Source: Symbiodinium natans (taxonomy: Eukaryota; Sar; Dinophyceae; Suessiales; Symbiodiniaceae). From it: a DNA stretch of 64,000 bases. The translations under genes were made by a program, and so were the position numbers. The stretch spans positions 581,001-645,000 of the forward strand of contig CAJNDS010001890.1 in the NCBI GenBank assembly GCA_905221605.1, given 5' to 3'. Below the pieces are notes generated by a model that worked only from the letters and a program-made list of their open reading frames with translations, was not told where the DNA came from and made no database searches. Below are positions 54,748-63,757 of the stretch, in pieces (the first letter of the stretch is position 1; every line of letters begins with the position of its first letter).

Positions 54748-54771
54748 GGAAGGGAGTGGGAGATTCGACCC

Positions 54772-54875
54772 AAGGGTCCAAGTACCTAAATAGGGAAAAC
54801 TTGGGCCTTAAAGTGCTTCCTGTCTAGGGACTTCGGGGCCCAAGTATATAATAATAGGTACATGGACCCTTAGGG
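54772..54875. mobile_element. IR-1 element just upstream of gene B start
   Basis: Complete copy ending 24 bases before the ATG. On the minus strand it contributes CTATTTAG followed by GTACTTGG, a possible trans-splice acceptor for the mRNA leader. Confidence 0.75.
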
Positions 54876-54975
54876 TTTGTTTTGGGGTTTAGGGGACTGC
54901 TATGGGCGAAGATGGCTGAGGGCACGCCAAAGCATCCGCAAAAGATGGGCTACCCCCTTCCACCTCCATGAGCAG

Positions 54976-55084
54976 TTTGGGAATGTTCCCCCTTAATAGG
55001 GTTTAGGGTTTAGGGTTTAGGGTTTGGGGTTTGGGGTTTAGAATCCCTATTTAAGCACTGTTAGTATAACGGGGGAACATCCCA
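54976..55084. mobile_element. IR-2 element with a telomere-repeat core
   Basis: The ends TTTGGGAATGTTCCCCC and GGGGGAACATCCCACA are kept, and the right arm GCACTGTTAGTATAAC, but TTTAGGG and TTTGGGG units replace the left inner arm. Confidence 0.75.
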
Positions 55085-55429
55085 CATGAGCAGCTTCTAG
55101 ATGGGAGTGTCCGTAAATCCAGACACACGAAAATCTGACATTTTTGGGGGGGTCGGCTGTGAAACAGCCCTAGGTGCCCTGACAGGGCATCTGTGTTGGG
55201 CCATTGTTGGGTGTGTGTCTAGGGTTTAGGGTTTAGGGTTTAGGGTTTAGGGTTTAGGGCTTAGGGTTTAGGGTTTAGGGTTTGGGGTGTAATGGCTTTG
55301 GGATGGTTCTTGGGGCCGTCGACTTCTATGTTCAGGCATCCAAAAAGTCTGTTGTTGTTTCACACTGAGCCTCGACACGACAAGGTCCTTTCAGAAGTAC
55401 CCCTATGGCTCCATTTTAGGGTTTAGGGT

Positions 55430-55500
55430 TTAGGTAGGGAATACTTGGGCCTCAAAGTACCTCCTGTTTAAGGACTTTGGGGCCCAGGTAGGGTACGTAC
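55430..55500. mobile_element. IR-1 element, truncated copy
   Basis: GGGAATACTTGGGCCTCAAAG and AAGGACTTTGGGGCCCAGG. Confidence 0.6.
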
Positions 55501-56534
55501 CTTCAACCACCGGAAGGTACTAAACAATGTGTCATGACTATTTTTGAATCTCCCCCCCCCCCCCCCCCACCCCCACCCTTACCCCCCCACCCATACACCT
55601 ACCCCCCGCCCAACCCCCTCCTGTTCCGATTACATTCTCTGCCTCGTTGCCTCTAAATACTTCCCCCTCTCTGGGCGTGATACTCTCTCTCTCTCTCTGG
55701 GCAAGGAGGGGTAAGGCTCAGGTTGGGAAATGAGGGGTTTAGGGAGTATTGGGGTCTAGGGATTAGGGCTTAAGCTTAACGTTTAGAAGTTCCAGGCTAT
55801 AGGGCTCAACCTTCAAGGGGTCCGGGGATAGGAATCCTGTCCACGCTCCGCGCCGTGCGACCTACACCAGGAAGGTTCAAGTGCCTGAGCCTCTGGGTAA
55901 TAGGGTTTAGGATTTTGGGTCTAGGGTGGTTTAAACACGGAACTTGATGCCGTTTGGTGTGGAAACTTCGCCCTAATCCCGAATACGCCAAACCTTGCTC
56001 AAACCCAAGCCCCAAAAGAGCCACTGGCACCCACAACTCCCGCTCGAGAGGTTGCTGGTTTAGGGTTTAGGGTTTAGGGCTTAGGGTTTAGGGCTTAGGG
56101 CTTCGGGTTTAGGGTGTAGGGTTCAGGGTTCATAGGGTTAGGGTCTCTACATGCCCGTCACCCCGAAATCCGACGACGCCGCAGCTCCTTTAAGATGCTC
56201 TAGCAGTCACAAAAAATAGTGTCGGGTTTAGGGTTTAGAGTTTAGGGTTTAGGGTTTAGGAAGGGGCTAAACCGTAAATATTCAAACCAAACCCTTGACC
56301 CAAAACCGTGTAGGAGGTCGACGGCATGAGCCAGAAACTCTTCAAAAAATAGGGTTTAGGATTTTTAACCCGAAACCCTAAACCCTAAACCCTAACTCCC
56401 CCACCCCCCCTCGAGCCAAATCACTGAGCCCTGAGCCCTTCACCAGCTAAATCCCTAAACCCTAGCCCCTAACCCCGAACGCCTAAACCCTAAACCCTAA
56501 ACCCTGATTGAGTCTGCCCTGAATCCCTAAAACC

Positions 56535-56605
56535 TCGAACCCCGCAACAAAAGTCTCCAGGCACTCGAATCTCGCCGGCCCCAAGGGCGAAACATCCATG
56601 CTGCG
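56535..56605 (-). CDS. candidate first exon of an unresolved minus-strand gene
   Basis: Acceptor TCGCAG one base before ATG, reads MDVSPLGPARFECLETFVAG then FE, followed by G|GTTTTAGG. Boxed on the right by a TTTAGGG array. Downstream exons not resolved. Confidence 0.35.
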
Positions 56606-56607
56606 AG

Positions 56608-56752
56608 GGTTTAGGGTTTAGGGTTTAGGGTTTAGGGTTTAGGGTTTAGGGTTTAGGGTTTAGGGTTTAGGGTTCGGGGTTTAGGGTTTAGGGTTTAGGG
56701 TTTAGGGTTTAGGGTTTAGGGTTTAGGGTTTAGGGTTTAGGGTTTAGGGTGA
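56608..56752 (+). repeat. TTTAGGG array
   Basis: About 20 units. Confidence 0.97.
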
Positions 56753-57137
56753 ACCCTAAGCCTGAGAAGTATTCCTGTGACCCTCTTGGTCAAAGATGCC
56801 GCTCCTGGGGTTTTGCATGCCAGCAAGTGCTCTCTGACACGCACCGATGCACAAAAGAAGCACGCGGTAGCGACAAAAAGTTGCATCCTCCCCTACAAAA
56901 TAAAACTTCGGGTTTAGGGTTTAGGGTTAAGACCGACAATTTGCACTTAGAATCTTCGGGGCCTGGCAACAGCTGGTTCGGGTGTAGGGTTTCAAGGGCC
57001 TTAAAAGGGGCTTAAAGGGGCTTAAAGGGCTTATCGGGCTTAGCGGGTTCATAGGGTTTCTTTGGCAGGGTGATTGTCGGGTTGGGGTTTGGGTTTGAAG
57101 GCCAGGCTTGGAAGGCAGAAAGGAACGCTCTTCACTA

Positions 57138-57229
57138 GTTCATGGTTGGGATCGTATTAAAAACTAAAACTTATATTCCTTTTGGGGTTTAAGTACCCTT
57201 AAACATGTTACCCAACTATGACCAAGTTC
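57138..57229. mobile_element. IR-3 element, copy 3
   Basis: TTCATGGTTGGGATCG left, GTTACCCAACTATGACCAAG right, TTTAAGTACCCTTAAAC inside. Confidence 0.75.
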
Positions 57230-57502
57230 AGTGGCCCGAGTACTCCTACCGGGAACCTGACCCAAAGGTAACCCTGATTATGAACGGGTTTAGGGTTTAG
57301 GGTTTGTGGTGCAGGGTCAGGGTCTGTGGGTTGGGTTGTAGGGCTTGGGGTTCAGGGATATAGGGTAAAGGTTTTGGGGCTTTTGGATTGGGGTTTTGGG
57401 CTTAGGGTCTCGGGGGGTTTGGGGTTTAGGGGTTGGGGATTTGGGGTTTAGGGAGTACGGGATGTAGCAAGGGGAGCAACGCGCATGAGCCGAATTTCCG
57501 AG

Positions 57503-57735
57503 GCAAGTCCTGAACGTCAGAGGTAGCTGCCATCGAGCCCAGAAAAGCCAGCGCCCCTTACTTGTGGGCTCAGGGTTCAGGGCGTGGGGTTTGGTGGTAT
57601 GTGGGTAACCACCCTCAACCCGAAACCCTAAACCCTATAAACCCCAAACCCTAAACCCTGGGGCGCCTTTTTAAGGGGATGGCAAGTCCTCAACGTCAGA
57701 GAGAGCAGCCATCGAACCAAGAGAGCCCAGTAACC
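57503..57735. repeat. diverged direct repeat around a telomere-like tract
   Basis: GGCAAGTCCTGAACGTCAGAG at 57503-57524 and GGCAAGTCCTCAACGTCAGAG at about 57680 begin two roughly 55-bp similar blocks, with CCCTAAA units at 57620-57658 between them. Confidence 0.75.
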
Positions 57736-58649
57736 CCCTTGTTGAGGGCTTTGGGGTGCGCCCTAAACCCCCTACCCTAAACCGTAAACCCTAAACCCAC
57801 AGAATCCTGGAAGCCTTGCCAATTTTCACAAAAGAGGATCCTAATAGGGCATACATTCCCTAACTAGGGGGTACTGGGCTCTCTAAAAATCCATCCGCTT
57901 CGTGGGACGGAGCTCTGTCGCATGCATTCTTGGAGGGGCCGAGAACTTGTGTGTGTTCTCTGGCTTGGGAATCTAGGGGCTTTAGGGCTTATAGGGAGTT
58001 TAGGTTCAGGGTTTAGGGTTTAGGTTTAGGCTTAGGGTTTAGGGTTTGGGGTTTAGGGAGTTGAGGTTGTAGGCTTTATGGGGCTTAGGGGTTTAGGGGG
58101 TGCCGGCTGTATCGGGCCTAGGGTTCGGAATTTGTACTCGAAAGCAAGATCCGCGTTTGAGTTGAGGAAGGTTCCACTACATTTCTGAAAAGGCCAAGGA
58201 AGACGATAAACACCGAAACTGCCTCCTCACCTGCTTGAACCTTGCAATCTTAGCCTGCAATCCGGTAAGGACGAGCAATATACACAGGGGCTCCTCCAAC
58301 TAAACAAAGTAACTCAGTCGACAGTACGACCGCTGTACGCATTTGTTTCCAGTCTGGCTCTCACACCTTAGCTATCCGCACTGTCAAAGGTTTAGGGTTT
58401 AGGTTTTGGGGTTTGGGTTTAGGGCTTCGCGAAGTCCCTTCTGGCATTTTGCGCAACCTAGATGCTTTCCACACGTGCGGATTCTACCCTAAACCCTAAG
58501 GCCCTTCCCTAAACCCTTAAAAAGGCGAAGCCTAAGGAAAACGGGATCTGGGCTTGCGGGAAGAACTACTCAAACGAATAACCCGAAAGCAGAACTGCGA
58601 ATCCTAGAAGCGGGAGCCACCAAACTTGTGAAGCTTGGGCCGTGCGGGT

Positions 58650-58900
58650 TAGGGTTTAGGGTTTAGGATTTAGGGTTTAGGGTTTGGGGTTTAGGGTTTA
58701 GGGTTCGGGGTTTAGGGTTTAGGGTTTGGGGTGTAGGGTTTGGGGTTTAGGGTTTAGGGTTTGGGGTTTAGGGTTTAGGGTTTGGGGTGTAGGGTTTGGG
58801 GTTTAGGGTTTAGGGTTAGGGTTTAGGGTTTAGGGTTTAGGGTTTAGGGTTTAGGGTTTAGGGTTTAGGGTTTAGGGTTTAGGGTTTAGGGTTTAGGGTT
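58650..58900 (+). repeat. TTTAGGG/TTTGGGG mixed array
   Basis: About 35 units; a higher-order pattern of TTTGGGG, TTTAGGG, TTTAGGG repeats several times, then 14 pure TTTAGGG units. Confidence 0.95.
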
Positions 58901-58984
58901 TGCGTGACATGTGATTGGGCCTTCCCTTCTCGGGAAGCACGCTGCAGGTTGTGGACTTCTCGTCTTAAGGGTCTTGCACAACCT

Positions 58985-59078
58985 AGTTCATGGTTGGGGA
59001 TGAGAATAAAATTTATATTTATAGTCCTGGGTTTAAGTACCCTTTAAAATGTGAAATGGTACCCAACTATGACAAAGC
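58985..59078. mobile_element. IR-3 element, copy 4
   Basis: TTCATGGTTGGGGATGAG left, GGTACCCAACTATGACAAAG right. Confidence 0.75.
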
Positions 59079-59164
59079 AACAGTGCTTCCCACACATCAC
59101 CTGGCGCTTTCAACACTTGTGCGTGGACTTGCCGAAGCAACCCTAAACCCAAAACCCTAAACAA

Positions 59165-59280
59165 TATGCCCTAAACCCTAAACCCTAAACCCTAAACCCT
59201 AAACCCTAAACCCTAAACCCTAAACCCTAAACCCTAAACCCTAAACGGCCCTAAACCCTAGACCCTAAACCCTAAACCCT
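59165..59280 (-). repeat. CCCTAAA array
   Basis: About 15 units with one GGCCCTAAA interruption. Confidence 0.96.
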
Positions 59281-59658
59281 AAACTCCACATCCAGCCCGA
59301 GCTTCCACGACTTTATCGCACTTTGCTGACACATTTTTGTACCACACTAGTCCCGCAATGAACCCTAAACCCTCAACCCTATGAGTCCTAAACCCTGACC
59401 ACTTGCTTGAACCCTGGACCTTACAGCCCCTCAGCACGACGTAGGCCCTAGAAGCCCGACAAGCCGAAATGAAAAAAAGTAAGCCGCACCCTGGACAACC
59501 CATGCCTTATGGTTGAGTGGGTTTAGGTTAACAGGGGTTAGGGTTTGGGAGTTGCAAGGGTTAGAGATTGCTCACAGTCTCTGCCGCAGCATGCGACTAC
59601 TTGAAGCAGTCATCTTGACAGGGGGCTAAGACAACCGCACCGCAGGCCCTACACCTAA

Positions 59659-59754
59659 AATAGGGGATCCGAAGTATGGACCCTTAACTTGGGTCCCTTG
59701 TTATATAACTCTTATTTACACTATAAAATTCGGCCCCATACTTCGGATCCCTAT
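59659..59754. mobile_element. short inverted-repeat element (single copy here)
   Basis: ATAGGGGATCCGAAGTATGG left and CCCCATACTTCGGATCCCTAT right form near-perfect 20-bp termini around an AT-rich centre. The 144-codon plus-strand frame at 59689-60123 begins inside it and is doubtful. Confidence 0.8.
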
Positions 59755-61109
59755 AAACAAGAGAAAGGGACCATCCTAAATTGTTCAGAAGCATCTGTTC
59801 ATTTCAGCCAAGAACCGAAGCCAGGCCAGTTTGCGCTTGCTGGACAAGGACGCCTTGGTGTGGACGCCCGGCTGGCTACTAAGCAACCGAAAGGACAGGG
59901 TTCTGCTAGGTTTAGGGCTGAACTCTTAAGGAGGAGTCCATGTCTCTTAAAGACCCACGTGGGCTGTTGGTCCAGGGCAAATGGGAAAACCTGGACCCCA
60001 CGACCCGGAACTTTGCATCTGCATAGGGACCAACACAACCACCCCTATTTCGGGCTAATTGGGTTGGGGTGTCGGATAGCGTGCACTACAGCGGCAGTCT
60101 TTACCTTGAACACTGAACACTAAGCCCAAAACCCTTATCCTACAGAGCACACAGCGTGAGAACACTCTGAGAGTATGGGAAGCTACGGGACCATTCCACG
60201 GGACCATGCAACTACCGCACGAAAGATATTTGCCCTTAAACCCGTTTAAAGCTAACGCTTAAACCCAATAACCCTACACCCAGACCTTTGCCTCCTTAAA
60301 CCCTAAAAGCCTAAAATCCTAGGCCCTCAAGCTCTTTAGCCCTTAAAACCGTCTAATACCAACAACCGTAAAACCTTAATTTTGCTTCTGGTGGTTCCCA
60401 GAGCTGTTGCGGGAAGTTTTCGTGTCTTTTTCAAAACGACATTCGAAGCATCCCTCACTTTATGCCTCAAAGCGCCTTGCGCCCGGCTTCGCCACTTGGA
60501 CGGGGACTGAAGCTGCAACGAACAGCTCATTCCTACAAAGGGCCTGTATCCCGCAGACCAGATTGTTATCTGGCAGCATCAGTACAACTCTTTTTAAGAG
60601 CACCACGAATTGCAAACACGTGCCGGCCACAAGCACAAGGAGCAATCTGCAAGGACAGCAAGCATGTTATGGGGAACGCGTGTTAAGGCACATTGTTTGG
60701 ACCACCGCGAGCTGTCCCCGGCGTCTTCCCCACGCAAACGGTCAGTTTGGACTGCTTGCTTCTCCCTCCAATCCCTGACTACACTAGTTGCAACCGCAGC
60801 CTCTGGGTTCCTCCTGTCGGCACCAGGACCGCAAGCCTTTCTGTTTCGTTTTGGCGGCTTTGTGGTGTCGTTCTCGTGTCGCGCGTCCCCGCCAACCCCA
60901 GGACCCGCCTTCAAAAGCATGTCTTCCCGGCACATGCCTTGCCATCGAACCACGCCAGACCCGAAGCATGCGCCACCGTGTGGAAGGGTTTCAGGCCAAA
61001 ATTTGCTTGTCCACCCATGCAACGGAAACGCGTCATGCCCAGAAAAATGCACGGGAAATCTGAGTTGAAATTTCGGTGGAATTTCATAAGTCTTGACACG
61101 CCTTTGAAA

Positions 61110-61290
61110 ATCTTTCGCGCTGACTTCGCGCTAAACTTCGCGCCAGACTTCGCGCGGTCATTTCGTCTCTGCTTGCTATTCGTGCCTTGAGACTTCGCGC
61201 AAACAACTCCGCGCGCAAAACTCCGCGCCACAAACTCCGCGCCCAAAACTTCGCGCACAAAACTTCGCGCGCGCGAACTCCGCAAAACAG
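61110..61290. repeat. degenerate ACTTCGCGC/ACTCCGCGC repeat
   Basis: About 13 imperfect copies of an 8-12 base unit ending in CGCGC, e.g. AACTTCGCGC, AACTCCGCGC, GACTTCGCGC. Confidence 0.9.
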
Positions 61291-61413
61291 CTTTCACGAA
61301 AGCACACTGAGCTCTAAACTGAAAATCCTAAACCCTGAACACCTAAACCCTAGAACACTCGGGGAACGTTCCTGAGCGAACAGCAACAGGTGCAAACTTG
61401 TCAAATTGCCGCA

Positions 61414-61660
61414 TTATGCATGCAGATGCTTCCTGGAGCCAACGGGAGTAGTTTCTGCGCTGTACTGTACTAGAACTGGTTCATCGTGCTCTAGCCCTCC
61501 AACAAGGTTGACTGCAATCTGGCCCGAGCGGACTTTGGCAGCCTCCATGAGCTTGAGCAGCTTCAATGTTTCATCTTTATCAAGAGCGTATGCGCAGCTG
61601 GCAAACCTCCTTACGAAATGATCAGCGCTACTCTCTGAAGCCTCTTTGTGGGAAAGCACA
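61414..61660 (-). CDS. gene C terminal exon
   Basis: Acceptor GTGCAG, phase 2. An 82-codon open frame to TAA at 61414 containing ASESSADHFVRRFASC, LKLLKLMEAAKVRSG and LEHDEPVLVQYSAET. The longest single exon in the window; third positions are less GC-rich than in gene B. Confidence 0.7.
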
Positions 61661-63526
61661 CTGCACCATCAACAAGTTCATCGCGACTTGCCATGCTCGC
61701 ACTGGTATGTCACATGTGCTGAAGAAAACATCTTTCGCCAAGAGGACAAGAAGCTTCTAGACAAAATAAAAACACACATTCTTTCCCAACTTTTACTCTG
61801 CGGCAAGCCGCGCGTAATTAATTAGTTGGACGCTTAGACCGCATAAGCCTTATAAAGCCCGGAAGCCATCTGAACACCTAAAGCGCTAGCTGCCTACACC
61901 CAAACACCCTTAAACCCCGAAAGCCTTCCAACCATGGAAGATCTTGGGCGAGGCGCCTTCGACGACCAGCGTGGGCTGCTCCTTACCTTGTCTTCGTGGA
62001 AAGGAGACGGGAACACAGGTGGGCCTAAACCGCCGATACCCTCGCCATATCCCCATCAGGGTATACTTAGGCCCTGATTTAACGGTACTTGCGGGTGGTC
62101 CAGGAGAGGTTTGGGGTTTTTGGGCATTTGCTTGGTAGCCCCCCTTTTTTGTGGGGATTTGTTTACTGTATAAGGTTTTAGGATTTGGTGGTCGGGGGCC
62201 ATCGGCTTAACCCAGGAGCTCACTGATAAGCATAAGGCTCAAGGAAACTGCAACATTATTGCCTTAGACAAGTAAAGCCAACAATGCCCAAACTAGCATT
62301 CTAGCTACCCTAAACCCTAAACCCCAAACCCCAAGCCCAAACCCCGAAGCCCAAACCCCCAACCCCAAACCCCAAATCCCAAACCCCAAACCCTAAACCC
62401 TAAACCCTAAACCCTAGCAAACCTCCCTCAAGTGCAGCAGGATGCTCGAGATCGGGCGCCCAACGACCGTGCGATTCTGTGCAAGCTCCGCTGGGTTCTG
62501 GAGCATCAGGCTCGGAGGTTTAGGGTTTAGGGTTTAGGGCTTGGGGTTTAGGGCCTAGGGTTTGGGCCTTTTGCCCGCAACGAAACCCAGACCCACCCCC
62601 CAAAACCCCAGAACCCTAGCCCCTTCGGCCACAAGAAACCAACTTGGGGGCGCCTACACAATTAGTTTGTGGAATTGGTGAGTTCTGAAAGTGCCCTAAG
62701 CCCCCAACTCCCCAAAGCTAATCTGTTGAGGGTGGCCACCGACTGCGAGAGGGGCCCCCCAATTGGAGGAACTGACCTATCGGACGCCGGCCATGCCCAT
62801 GTAGGGCTCGGGGTTGTGAGGTTTGGGTGGCTAGGGGGTTTAGGGTTTCAGCAGCCCTAAACCCTAAACCTCAAACCCTAAACCCTAAACCCTAAACCAA
62901 ATGAACATTGGACCCTTCTAAGCCTGAAGCATCAAAGGTCATGACTGCTCCAACTGCCTTCTGGGCCCGTTTCCAGACACGTCAACCCTAAAGCTCTACA
63001 AGCTCTTCAAAGCAGATTGCCCCCCCCCCCCAAGCCGAACCCCAAACCCTAAACCCATCGGAAAGGAACTTCAGAAGCGGCCCAACATGTAGCAAAGCTC
63101 CCAAACCTAAACGCACACAGCAACCCCCAAGCCCTATGAATCAAGACCAAGAAGCCAAGAGCCTTAAGCCCTGAGCACTGAACACTCAAAAACCCTGACA
63201 CCAAAGAACAACTAAGCAGACCCTGGAATTTCAGTAAAGTGTCCTTGCCAGTAAAGACCTCAAAGCCCTGGACAACAACCCCGCAACAAAAAACCAAACT
63301 TGAAGAATGCTCAAAACCCGCAAACCCCCAACCCTAACCCACAACCCCCCCCTCCCCCCCTAAACCCTAAACCCTAAATCCTAAACCCTAAACCCTAGAC
63401 CCTAAACCCTAAACCCCATACCCTAAACCCTAAACCCTAAACCCATGCCACAGGTTCCTCGGGTGGCCCCCGGGGTTGTCGAAGCCAGGGATGTCGCATC
63501 GTCTTCGGCAGCAGGCAACCGAGAGT
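61414..63526 (-). CDS. gene C: 3' part of a minus-strand gene, function unknown
   Basis: Four exons with matching phases (63526-63449, 62510-62423, 62024-61987, 61660-61414) ending in TAA. The joined sequence runs CDIPGFDNPGGHPRNL, QNPAELAQNRTVVGRP, HLCSRLLSTKTS and a helical C-terminal part (ALDKDETLKLLKLMEAAK). I recognise no family. The 5' end lies upstream, probably beyond the window. Same orientation as gene B, as in a dinoflagellate unidirectional cluster. Confidence 0.65.
61987..62024 (-). CDS. gene C exon (AHLCSRLLSTKT)
   Basis: Acceptor GTTTAG, donor AG|GTAAGG, phase 0 to 2. A plus-strand frame starting ATGGAAGATCTTGGG at 61934 also covers it. Confidence 0.6.
62423..62510 (-). CDS. 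gene C exon (LMLQNPAELAQNRTVVG)
   Basis: Acceptor TCCGAG, donor GAG|GTTTGC. Reads LMLQNPAELAQNRTVVGRPI, then SSILLHLRE. Phase 2 to 0; boxed by CCCTAAA left and TTTAGGG right. Confidence 0.8.
63449..63526 (-). CDS. gene C exon (RRCDIPGFDNPGGHPRNL)
   Basis: Acceptor CTGCAG, GC donor TG|GCATGG, phase 2 to 2. Reads LSVACCRRRCDIPGFDNPGG, then HPRNL. About 80% GC3. Confidence 0.75.
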
Positions 63527-63607
63527 CTGCAGGAGCGGACAGGTCGGGGTGCAGGGTTTAGGGTTTAGGGTTTAGGGTCTAGGGCTTAGGGTTTAGTGTC
63601 TAGGGTT

Positions 63608-63757
63608 TAGGGTTTAGTGCACTACGTTCACGCTGCAGACTACATGGAGCCACCACATGCTGGTACCGATGAGGGCAAACGGATTAAGAAGACAATGCAT
63701 GTAAATCTAAATTGCATTGAAGAGAACCCTTGGGAAGGTCCGAACAATTTAACATGA
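63608..63757 (+). CDS. AT-rich open frame at right edge, unknown
   Basis: After TTTAG of the array, reads HYVHAADYMEPPHAG, TDEGKRIKKTMHVN and CIEENPWEGPNN, then TGA. Codon use is A/T-rich, unlike the nearby exons. It may be an element fragment or chance; the remaining 240 bases of the window hold nothing else I can name. Confidence 0.3.

Larger units (their letters stand above)
55090..61400. other. mostly intergenic, repeats and weak exon candidates
   Basis: Telomere-like arrays, a C20 run at 55553, CT microsatellite at 55685 and IR elements. Candidate minus-strand exons are ELRRRRIS (about 56160-56195) and MDVSPLGPARFECLE (about 56535-56605). The repeat-poor block 60390-61110 has long frames on both strands and I cannot choose one. 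Confidence 0.45.

Noticed and set aside
54151-54681. 176-codon minus-strand ORF
   Set aside because: It runs through two MITE-like elements (IR-2 and IR-4) and a TTTAGGG unit, so it is very unlikely to be a protein.
60407-61297. ORFs of 123-165 codons on both strands
   Set aside because: Six overlapping frames of similar length and no exon signal or recognisable motif; the block may be coding but I cannot pick a strand or frame.
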